Shown one piece after another: positions 51,785 through 57,278 of a DNA stretch of 57,278 nt. A program made the position numbers and the translations under genes. Position 1 is the stretch's first letter; every line of letters begins with the position of its first letter. The notes beneath the pieces are model-generated. The model had not been told where the DNA came from. It saw only the letters and a list, made by a program, of their open reading frames with translations, and made no database searches. The DNA is from Candidatus Peregrinibacteria bacterium (GTDB lineage Bacteria; Patescibacteriota; Gracilibacteria; UM-FILTER-43-11), in the NCBI GenBank assembly GCA_016932495.1, contig JAFGCR010000025.1:1-57278 (forward strand), written 5' to 3'.

Positions 51785-52175
51785 ATGGCTTGAGTACTTT
51801 TTTAGTTCAATGAAATACGGCCTGCTCAGTGTCAAGCTGTGTTTCTTGCAAGTTGTATACATTTTTGGTTCAATGAAAATAACAAAGCATCCTCTCTTAG
51901 TCATGATGCTAAAACAAAAACAAAAGTCTCGAATGTGTTCGCTTAGCTTTGTGTGCTGAATCGGTCATAACATCTATGGGAATGGGTTTTACTTCGTTTA
52001 TAACGAACCGGCCCTTCCCCCTTAAAAAAAGGATCTCAGCATCATGGAGCGAATGGCACATTGGTGCTTTTGTTAAACAATCAGAAAAGTTCGTTTAACT
52101 TTGCTGTCCGCTCGTCCGGAGAGAATAAACTTTTCTTGACTTTACCGGGTTAGGTCTGTAATTTATTTTCTGCCT
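51785..52175 (+). other. 391-nt gap without a convincing gene; possible structured RNA
   Basis: It contains an imperfect direct repeat TTTTTrGTTCAATGAAA (51799-51816 and 51862-51880). A strong bulged hairpin, GGGAATGGG...CCCTTCCC with inner TTCGTT/AACGAA, lies at 51978-52020. The plus-strand ORF at 51774-51959 is unsupported. I find no SRP RNA, tmRNA or 6S signature; a new small RNA is possible but unproven. Confidence 0.35.
52136..52164 (+). promoter_or_regulatory. tRNA-Thr/rpmG promoter
   Basis: TTGACT (52136-52141), a 17-nt spacer and TAATTT (52159-52164), 12 nt before tRNA-Thr(GGT). Confidence 0.65.
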
Positions 52176-52251
52176 GCCGTTATAGCTCAGTTGGTAGAGC
52201 GCACCCATGGTAAGGGTGAGGTCCCCAGTTCAATCCTGGGTAACGGCTCCA
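52176..52251 (+). tRNA. tRNA-Thr (GGT)
   Basis: GCCGTTA pairs with TAACGGC, anticodon loop ATGGTAA, encoded TCCA end. rpmG starts 25 nt later and is probably cotranscribed. Confidence 0.95.
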
Positions 52252-52275
52252 CCTTCTATCTTAATCCACTCTCTC

Positions 52276-52452
52276 ATGCCAAGAGGAAAAAACACGAATG
52301 TCTATCTGATCTGCAAGGAATGCAAAATGCAGAACTATAAGACACGGATCAATAAAAAGACCACTGCTAAACTGGAGCACAAAAAATATTGCGCCAAATG
52401 CAATAAGTCCACCCTGCATGCCAGCGGAAGTGAGATTAAACATAGCAGCTAA
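52276..52452 (+). CDS. rpmG: 50S ribosomal protein bL33
   Basis: The track ORF begins inside tRNA-Thr. The real start is the ATG at 52276 (58 residues, MPRGKNTNVYLICKECKMQNYKTRINKK). Two CxxC pairs (CKEC, CAKC) mark the zinc-binding form. The tRNA-rpmG pairing suggests a shared transcript. No SD is visible. Confidence 0.95.
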   Translation: MPRGKNTNVYLICKECKMQNYKTRINKKTTAKLEHKKYCAKCNKSTLHASGSEIKHSS

Positions 52453-52549
52453 TTCATTTTGCATTTCAGATTTCACATTTCTGAATCAGATGTGACATTC
52501 TTAAGTGGTTAAATCGAATCTGAAATCTGAAATGCAAAATCTGAAATAA
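52453..52549. repeat. Perfect 20-bp inverted repeat between convergent genes
   Basis: ATTTTGCATTTCAGATTTCA (52456-52475) pairs perfectly with 52521-52540. Further TTTCAGAT/ATCTGAAA words are iterated inside. It sits between rpmG and the sugar transferase gene and could terminate both. Confidence 0.85.
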
Positions 52550-53971
52550 TCAGGCGCCATCGGCACGGAAGACAACGCCGATGCTTTTTAAAATCAGCTT
52601 GATATCCATCCAGAGTGACCAGTTTTCGATGTAATACACATCCAGCTTCACCTCTTCTTCAAAGTCCAGATTACTGCGGCCGCTGATCTGGGCAAGTCCG
52701 GTCATCCCCGGTTTGATGGCAAACACCTGGTAATGATGGCTTTTGTATTGCTCGATCTCTTCCGGTAAATGCGGGCGCGGGCCCACCAAGCTCATATTTC
52801 CGATCAGCACATTAAAAAGCTGAGGGAGCTCGTCCAGGCTGGTCTTCCTTAAAAACCGGCCCATTTTTGTGACACGGGGATCCTGTTTGATCTTAAACAA
52901 AGGCCCTTTCCGTTCATTGTGGTTTAAAAGGTCCTCTTTTTTCAAATCTGCATCCGCTACCATGGAACGGAATTTATAAACATTAAAAAGCCTGTCCCGG
53001 TGCTGCCGCCGGCTTTTATAGATAACCGGCCCTTTAGAACCCGCTTTGATCCAGATGGCAAGGATGATCCACAGCGGAATAAAAAGGATGATCAAAACCA
53101 GACTCACTAAAATATCAAAAAGGCGCTTGTACACATGTCCCCATCCGTCCAGCGAGGTCTCTTTCAGGCTGACCAGCGGAATATCATCCACCATCTGGAC
53201 CTCGACATTGGTGCGCTGAAGCCGCACTAAATCCGGAATAAAACTGTATTTGATCTGACGGCTCCGGCAGAAGGAATGCAAATCACTGGCTTTCCGGTCT
53301 TTCAGCTGCGGGACTGCCTGGATGATCTCTTCCACGCCGTACTTGTTCACAATCATCTTCAGCTGGTCCAGCGTGCCGACGATCCTGAGCTGGTCTTTTT
53401 TGCGGGAGTAGACCGTTTCATCCAACGCGCCGATTACCTTATAATAACGGTCTTTTTTAATAGATTGATAAAAACGGTCCACCAAAGCGTTCGCCCCTAT
53501 AAAAAGAACACGCCGCTGTCCTACTCCAAAGCGGAGCAGAAAAGACTGGATGACCACGATAAGAATCCGCCCCAGAGACACAAGAAAGATGGCAAAAATC
53601 CAAATGTGCGCCAGAGCAATGCGGGAGAAGAACAACTGATGCACCACCAAAAAGTAGTAAGCGATGATGAACATCAGCCAGGCGGAGACTAAAAAGGTGA
53701 TCTTAAAAAACTCCTTGCTGAACCGATGGGTGATCTTCAGTGAATACAGATGATTGAAAGCGAACAGGATCACTAAAAAAAAGGCGCTGATTACGGCAAG
53801 CCACAGATATTCATCAAAAGGAGGACGGAGTTCAGAGCCGAAAGTGTACTGAACTCCTGGAATCAGATCGGTGATCGGACGCAGATAATAAGCCAGCAGA
53901 AAAGCCGCCATAATGGCAAAATAATCAACCGGCAAACGTAAAGCCCCAAAAATGATTTCCGACCTCTTCAT
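52550..53971 (-). CDS. Undecaprenyl-phosphate sugar-1-phosphate transferase
   Basis: The 473 residues have four N-terminal TM helices, a central Rossmann-like region (VGQRRVLFIGANALVDRFYQSI) and a fifth TM (ILVSLVLIILFIPLWIILAIW). The C-terminal catalytic domain of the WbaP/ExoY polyisoprenyl-phosphate transferase type has VYKFRSM, KTSLDELPQLFNVLIGNMSLVGPRP and KPGMTGLAQISGR. It starts glycan assembly by moving a sugar-1-phosphate onto undecaprenyl phosphate at the inner membrane face. It lies downstream of rnpB on the minus strand. Confidence 0.95.
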   Translation of the reverse strand: MKRSEIIFGALRLPVDYFAIMAAFLLAYYLRPITDLIPGVQYTFGSELRPPFDEYLWLAVISAFFLVILFAFNHLYSLKITHRFSKEFFKITFLVSAWLMFIIAYYFLVVHQLFFSRIALAHIWIFAIFLVSLGRILIVVIQSFLLRFGVGQRRVLFIGANALVDRFYQSIKKDRYYKVIGALDETVYSRKKDQLRIVGTLDQLKMIVNKYGVEEIIQAVPQLKDRKASDLHSFCRSRQIKYSFIPDLVRLQRTNVEVQMVDDIPLVSLKETSLDGWGHVYKRLFDILVSLVLIILFIPLWIILAIWIKAGSKGPVIYKSRRQHRDRLFNVYKFRSMVADADLKKEDLLNHNERKGPLFKIKQDPRVTKMGRFLRKTSLDELPQLFNVLIGNMSLVGPRPHLPEEIEQYKSHHYQVFAIKPGMTGLAQISGRSNLDFEEEVKLDVYYIENWSLWMDIKLILKSIGVVFRADGA

Positions 53972-54030
53972 AACATGAGCTGTTTAGCTGTTTAGGCATT
54001 TAGCAAATACTAAGCTAAACACCTATATGA
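53972..54030 (-). repeat. Iterated TGTTTAGC element between rnpB and sugar transferase
   Basis: TGTTTAGCT (53981-53989) pairs with AGCTAAACA (54013-54021), with a second TGTTTAG copy adjacent. It may terminate rnpB. Confidence 0.6.
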
Positions 54031-54440
54031 TTTAAATAAACTCATAAGCCGAGTTCTGTCCTGCCAAAACCCGTAAGGGCTAAGGAGGAGTAGTCATCTA
54101 TCTTGTCCCAGATCCTGAAACAAGTTCAGGAGGGATCTAGCAGTTGTAAGGATGGGGCGACGAGCCGCCTCCTTGATCCATCCTTCCATTACAACCTTGC
54201 ATCAGGTGGGGTTTACCACCCCGTTGCGCTTACGCGATCGGGGACCGTGCTGATTATCACGGACGTTTCACCCTTAGCCCCGACGTTACATCGGGGCAGG
54301 TATGGTTTCTGCGGCACTTTCCCTTGCTCCCGATTACTCGGGAACCGGCGCGCGGTTAGCGGCCACCCTGCTCTTGGATGCTCGGACTTTCCTCCCCCGA
54401 AGTACATCGGGGGCGACTACTACGGTTTACTTAAACCAAT
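54031..54440 (-). ncRNA. rnpB: RNase P RNA
   Basis: Minus strand: the 5' region contains GGGGGAGGAAAGTCCGA, the universal CRI motif, and the 3' end has ACAGAACTCGGCTTATG. TTTAAGTAAAC (54435-54425) and GTTTATTTAAA (54041-54031) pair as P1. Its length of about 405 nt fits bacterial class A. It is the catalytic RNA that trims tRNA 5' leaders, including those of the tRNA cluster next door. The plus-strand ORF 54103-54462 is an antisense artefact. Confidence 0.95.
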
Positions 54441-54450
54441 AAGCGAAGAA

Positions 54451-54479
54451 TTTATAACATAATTAATTTAATCAGTCCA
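54451..54479 (-). promoter_or_regulatory. Candidate rnpB promoter
   Basis: TGGACT, a 17-nt spacer and TATAAA with an upstream TG (extended -10, TATGTTATAAA) place the start a few bases before the P1 helix. Confidence 0.6.
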
Positions 54480-54604
54480 CAATAAAAATGGAATTGATTG
54501 TGATGAATTTTTCGGATACATTGTTGTTTGCGGTGCAGTGTTTCGGTTGAGGAGCGGTTTTTCGCCCGCACCGCGTTACCCGCATCTTTCAGAAGGGAAA
54601 TCCT

Positions 54605-54718
54605 CGGACTTTCAAAAATCTTCTCCGCAGATTTTCAAAAGTCCGTTCTCACTTCGCTGCGGCCCATCGACAAGCTCAGGGCCTTACTCTGTCCGAAACG
54701 GATTTCTCGCATCTTCCC
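54605..54718 (+). repeat. Dispersed hairpin element, copy 2, upstream of tRNA-Thr(TGT)
   Basis: Positions 54611-54639 match 27 of 29 nt of 40726-40754. GGACTTTC...AAAAGTCC flanks form a longer stem. The following stretch also shares CTCAGGG and TTTCTC words with the first copy. Further left, GCGGTGC/GCACCGC (54530-54580) can pair. Confidence 0.7.
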
Positions 54719-54794
54719 GCCACCTTAGCTCAGCTGGTAGAGCAACCGCCTTGTAAGCGGTAGGTCGTCGGTTCGAATCCGACAGGTGGCTCCA
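54719..54794 (+). tRNA. tRNA-Thr (TGT)
   Basis: GCCACCT pairs with AGGTGGC, anticodon loop CTTGTAA, encoded TCCA end. Confidence 0.95.
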
Positions 54795-54876
54795 CTTATT
54801 ACAATTGACATGCAACAATTAACATTTGACAGTTTATACAAAGTCAAATGTCACATGTCAGGTGTCAAATGTTCAC
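54795..54876 (+). repeat. Iterated TGACATTT element between two tRNAs
   Basis: AACATTTGACA (54821-54831) pairs perfectly with TGTCAAATGTT (54863-54873). Other TTGACAT/ATGTCA copies surround them. The words resemble those in the rplK-rplA spacer. Confidence 0.7.
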
Positions 54877-54953
54877 CGGGGAGTAGCTCAGTTGGCTAGA
54901 GTGCGTGCTTTGGGAGCACGAAGTCGCAGGTTCGAGTCCTGTCTCCCCGACCA
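54877..54953 (+). tRNA. tRNA-Pro (TGG)
   Basis: CGGGGAG pairs with CTCCCCG, anticodon loop TTTGGGA, encoded ACCA end. Confidence 0.95.
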
Positions 54954-55090
54954 CCCCAAAACGGGTCTCCAGCTTGCGAATCATCCTACGCGTTGCTTCG
55001 GAGGCTTTTTCAGCTTACGCCCGCTTTGGGGCCCCTTCCCCGGAAAATACCCCTGGCCAAGCCTCGCATTTTCCGGGGATCCCGATTTTT
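54954..55090. repeat. tRNA-associated hairpin element, copy 2
   Basis: It starts at the base after tRNA-Pro. CCCCAAAACGGG (54954-54965) pairs with CCCGCTTTGGGG (55020-55031), with one mismatch. CCCCGGAAAAT (55038-55048) pairs perfectly with ATTTTCCGGGG (55068-55078). It shares CGGAGGCTTTTTC with copy 1. Together with copy 3 it explains most of the 366-nt gap before tRNA-Tyr. Confidence 0.85.
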
Positions 55091-55185
55091 TTGGCCGGAT
55101 TTCCATTCTTCGGACTGATTATTTATTTTTTTATTGCAATTCTATTTTAAAAATTTTAATATTCTGTGGCCTCGAAAAAAAACCT

Positions 55186-55250
55186 GGGGTCCCCGCAAAA
55201 TGCGAGCACAATCCCGCAAAGCGGGACGAGCAGTATTTTGTGGGGCAGGA
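55186..55250. repeat. tRNA-associated hairpin element, copy 3
   Basis: CCCCGCAAAAT (55191-55201) pairs with ATTTTGTGGGG (55235-55245), including one G-T wobble. An inner hairpin GTCCCGCTTTGCGGGAT (minus strand) fills the loop. The conserved AAAATGCGAG matches copies 1 and 2. Confidence 0.8.
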
Positions 55251-55320
55251 GGAAGAATTTGCACAAACGGCAGTTTGCGAATAAAATGAGCAAACGGAAG
55301 TTGAAGCAAATTCTGACGGA

Positions 55321-55406
55321 GGGCAGATACCAGAGCGGTCAAATGGGCCTGGCTGTAAACCAGGTGGCGTGAGCCTTCGGGAGTTCGAATCTCTCTCTGC
55401 CCACCA
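55321..55406 (+). tRNA. tRNA-Tyr (GTA)
   Basis: GGGCAGA pairs with TCTGCCC, anticodon loop CTGTAAA, class II variable arm, encoded ACCA end. Confidence 0.95.
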
Positions 55407-55508
55407 TTCAAACTATTCTACTTTCGGGTGGAATTTTTTGAATAAGAAAAATTAAAAAATTAATTCTTCTTATGTCAATCAATTTTCTCTCTCAGGTGTT
55501 GTAGTTTA

Positions 55509-55538
55509 TTGACTACCTTAAAAGAAATTTGATATAAT
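55509..55538 (+). promoter_or_regulatory. Strong promoter of pilin-like gene
   Basis: TTGACT, an 18-nt spacer and TATAAT with a TGA extended -10 lie 33 nt before the ATG at 55571. This suggests high expression. Confidence 0.75.
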
Positions 55539-55570
55539 TTTTTTTGAAATAATTATTAACTAAACAGAAA

Positions 55571-55930
55571 ATGAAAAATTTAATTAAAAAAACATCCGGC
55601 GCCTTTGCTATGACGGCTTTCTTCGTCAACAATGCTCTGGCTCAAGGCGGTGCTTTTTTTGACAATCCTCAAGGGGGTGCAGCCCCTAATGTAGCCGCTC
55701 AGGGAACCCTGGGGCAGAATATCACCACGATCATCAACTATTTCCTTGGCCTACTGGGCCTGATTGCTGTTGGCTTCCTGATTTACGCAGGTATTTTGAT
55801 GGTAACGGCTGGCGGTGCCGAAGAACAGGTCACCAAAGCCCGCAAGATCATCATGTACGCAGTGGCCGGTATCGTAATCATCCTTCTGTCTTACACGGTT
55901 GTCACGTTTGTCTCCAGCGCCCTCGGCTAA
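55571..55930 (+). CDS. TrbC/VirB2-like pilin-type membrane protein
   Basis: The 119 residues have a signal peptide (GAFAMTAFFVNNALAQ), a Gly/Gln/Pro-rich stretch and two hydrophobic helices (IINYFLGLLGLIAVGFLIYAGILMVTAGG and IIMYAVAGIVIILLSYTVVTFVSSAL). Between them lies AEEQVTKARK. This is the layout of VirB2/TrbC-type pilins and related CPR proteins. It is monocistronic, with a strong promoter and a strong terminator. No other T4SS genes are in the window. A pilus or surface-appendage subunit is inferred. Confidence 0.82.
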   Translation: MKNLIKKTSGAFAMTAFFVNNALAQGGAFFDNPQGGAAPNVAAQGTLGQNITTIINYFLGLLGLIAVGFLIYAGILMVTAGGAEEQVTKARKIIMYAVAGIVIILLSYTVVTFVSSALG

Positions 55931-55951
55931 AACGGTCTGACATATAATCTT

Positions 55952-55986
55952 AAAAACCCTGCTTCTTTTAGTGAAGCAGGGTTTTT
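55952..55986. terminator. Bidirectional intrinsic terminator
   Basis: AAAAACCCTGCTTC (55952-55965) pairs perfectly with GAAGCAGGGTTTTT (55973-55986), with A and T runs on both sides. It serves the pilin-like gene and the convergent PRC-barrel gene. Confidence 0.92.
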
Positions 55987-55998
55987 GGTACGTAAATT

Positions 55999-56541
55999 TT
56001 AAGCATCCATAACCGGCTGTTCGTCTTTCAGTATGCTGGTATTTTTCACCTTTTCTTTCTTGCTTTCCAGCTCCTGAACTACAATATAATCCGGGGTCAC
56101 CTGGATAATCGTATCGTAATTAAACAAGCGCTGGTCATATTTAAAAATAAAAAAACTTTTTTGGGTATACATATTCCGTAAATAAAGTTTTTCCGTATCA
56201 AAATCCAAATCAAAAACATGGCCCAGGTATAGGCCTGCCTCATTTTTCACCTGATTCCCCATAAAAAGAGTATCGCGTGAAAGGATCTCGGTGATTTTGA
56301 TGATATCTCCCGGTTCAGCGATCTCCCGCTCATCTTTTATATAAACATTCTTCTTCCATTCCAGAATCGATTCGCTCGGGATAACGGCGTTGTTTACGGG
56401 AAGTATCAGGGATTTTACCCAGAATCCTTCGATCTTCCCGGTATCCGGATGAATGATGATGTCCTGAAGCAGGGCCGCAGGCTCGCCATCCCCTTCCCGT
56501 AAAACCGGATTCCCGATGATTTGGCTGTAAGTTCGTATCAT
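55999..56541 (-). CDS. Two-domain PRC-barrel protein
   Basis: The 180 residues contain two PRC-barrel-like units: GNPVLREGDGEPAALLQDIIIHPDTGKIEGFWVK and GNQVKNEAGLYLGHVFDLDFDTEKLYLRNMY. PRC-barrels bind RNA, photosystems or other partners; here the role is unknown. There is no signal or TM segment. The gene is convergent with the pilin-like gene and shares its terminator. Confidence 0.8.
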   Translation of the reverse strand: MIRTYSQIIGNPVLREGDGEPAALLQDIIIHPDTGKIEGFWVKSLILPVNNAVIPSESILEWKKNVYIKDEREIAEPGDIIKITEILSRDTLFMGNQVKNEAGLYLGHVFDLDFDTEKLYLRNMYTQKSFFIFKYDQRLFNYDTIIQVTPDYIVVQELESKKEKVKNTSILKDEQPVMDA

Positions 56542-56638
56542 CAGTTAAAAGAATAGGTATTTTTAGGTTGATTGGCAAAGTTTTTTACTATAAATTTTCT
56601 ATGTTATATTTAAGCGGATTGATTTTTCACATTTCTCC

Positions 56639-56714
56639 GCCACCTTAGCTCAGTTGGTAGAGCGACGCACTCGTAACGCGTAGGTCGCCGGTTCAATCCC
56701 GGCAGGTGGCTCCA
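56639..56714 (+). tRNA. tRNA-Thr (CGT)
   Basis: GCCACCT pairs with AGGTGGC, anticodon loop CTCGTAA, encoded TCCA end. One A-C mismatch closes the anticodon stem. Confidence 0.9.
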
Positions 56715-56776
56715 TTTATAACTAATGACAAGTGACATTTGACGGTCTATTATACAGTTAATCGTCAGGTCAATAT

Positions 56777-56853
56777 CGGGGTGTAGCGCAGTTGGCTAGC
56801 GCGTACGCATGGGGTGCGTGAGGTCGCAGGTTCGAGTCCTGTCACCCCGACCA
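56777..56853 (+). tRNA. tRNA-Pro (GGG)
   Basis: CGGGGTG pairs with CACCCCG, anticodon loop ATGGGGT, encoded ACCA end. Confidence 0.93.
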
Positions 56854-56864
56854 CTTTAAATCAC

Positions 56865-56941
56865 CGGGGTGTAGCGCAGTTGGCTAGCGCGCGTCGTTCG
56901 GGACGACGAGGCCGCAGGTTCAAGTCCTGTCACCCCGACCA
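56865..56941 (+). tRNA. tRNA-Pro (CGG)
   Basis: CGGGGTG pairs with CACCCCG, anticodon loop TTCGGGA, encoded ACCA end. It lies 11 nt after tRNA-Pro(GGG) and is clearly its tandem paralog. Confidence 0.93.
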
Positions 56942-57018
56942 TATTGCAAGTTTGCTATTCTTACGACAATCTCACCTACGAAAAAGGCGTTTCGAGGATG
57001 TTTCGAGAAAAACAAAAA

Positions 57019-57278
57019 TTATTTGTCCAGTTCTTTTTTGAGAATATCACATAATTCCGGGGAATAGTGTTCTCGGAGTTTTCCTACTACATCTTTATAA
57101 TCCATAAACCATTCTGGATGAGTATCGCGAAAAGTATCTGCTCTCACCTTAACAGTTCTAAAATCTACTTCTAATTCCGATGACAACCTAGTATTCGTCA
57201 TCCAGCCTTCGGGGGCTTTTTCATACTCATTTATTTTTGTACGAATGATGTCACATAATTCGGGTGAAAAATGTTCAC
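57019..57278 (-). CDS. Repeat protein with HYSPEL motif, 5' end outside window
   Basis: The track reports only 57019-57201. The frame stays open to the right edge, so the gene is cut there. The visible 86 residues contain EHFSPELCDIIRTKI and, about 70 residues later, EHYSPELCDILKKEL. Between them lies APEGWMTNTRLSSELEVDFRTVKVRADTFRDTHPEWFMDY, which looks like a helix-turn-helix-type unit (L..EL.V...TV...AD). It may be a DNA-binding repeat protein; this pattern recurs in CPR genomes by my recollection. The stop is at 57019. Confidence 0.75.
   Translation of the reverse strand, partial: EHFSPELCDIIRTKINEYEKAPEGWMTNTRLSSELEVDFRTVKVRADTFRDTHPEWFMDYKDVVGKLREHYSPELCDILKKELDK

Noticed and set aside
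51785-52130. SRP RNA, 6S RNA or tmRNA in the long gap
   Set aside because: None of the diagnostic motifs (SRP tetraloop region, tmRNA tag or tRNA-like ends) is visible.
54103-54462. 119-residue plus-strand ORF
   Set aside because: It is antisense to RNase P RNA and reads through conserved rnpB structure.

Overview
The window looks like a contiguous piece of a reduced-genome bacterium of the Candidate Phyla Radiation (Patescibacteria). The protein repertoire fits best with a Peregrinibacteria-like lineage. That placement is inference from gene content: a short HrcA, a half-size MFS protein, a TrbC/VirB2-like pilin, a FecR/Ig-like surface protein, VanW, tandem D-Ala-D-Ala ligase modules and many anchored proteins of unknown function. 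UGA is used as a stop codon (for example the phosphohexomutase gene and the 489-residue repeat protein), so the recoded Gracilibacteria/Absconditabacteria are excluded. Most core genes lack a Shine-Dalgarno (SD) sequence, whereas rpsU has a near-perfect one.

Layout. 1-5.05 kb, minus strand: dnaX, 5-formyl-THF cyclo-ligase, glyA and an S41 protease cut by the window edge. 5.2-8.6 kb: DsbA-like lipoprotein, der, rpsU and an orphan exported protein flanked by inverted repeats. 8.8-10.6 kb, plus: ybaB, mltG and a lone subtilase-prodomain-like protein. 10.7-12.8 kb: FecR/Ig-like protein. 13-19.8 kb, plus: secA, then hrcA (with a CIRCE operator), ruvC, a TPR protein and a two-TM protein. 19.8-24.5 kb, minus: LOG-family protein, then secE-nusG-(unknown exported protein)-rplK-rplA-dut and two tiny proteins. 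24.7-27 kb: class B PBP and tRNA-Gly. 27.1-34 kb, minus: voltage-gated-type channel, Cys-rich peptide, double ATP-grasp ligase and two anchored repeat proteins. 34-36.7 kb: coiled-coil protein, GC-rich exported Cys protein, half-MFS protein and an unknown. 36.7-42.4 kb: Ddl-Ddl fusion, then phosphohexomutase, YtxH-like and VanW. 42.4-50.4 kb: recR with small paralogous membrane proteins (one frameshifted), glnA, GATase, smpB, histidine phosphatase, tRNA-Ser, aminotransferase and MATE. 50.6-57.3 kb: tRNA-Ser, rpmB, site-2 protease, tRNA-Thr/rpmG, sugar transferase, RNase P RNA, further tRNAs (Thr, Pro, Tyr), a pilin-like protein, a PRC-barrel protein and a repeat protein cut by the right edge.

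Together these genes cover translation and export, DNA replication and repair, one-carbon metabolism and cell-envelope construction (MltG, PBP, Ddl fusion, VanW, sugar transferase).

The most unusual feature is not a protein. Nearly every intergenic gap holds a locus-specific iterated short word in direct and inverted copies, forming long hairpins, often directly upstream of a start codon. Some modules recur elsewhere: a 36-bp block is identical in the secA leader and downstream of nusG, a 29-nt block recurs upstream of the cyclo-ligase gene and mltG, and a hairpin near tRNA genes has three copies with compensatory stem changes. The same kind of repeat also encodes the linker between the two fused D-Ala ligases.
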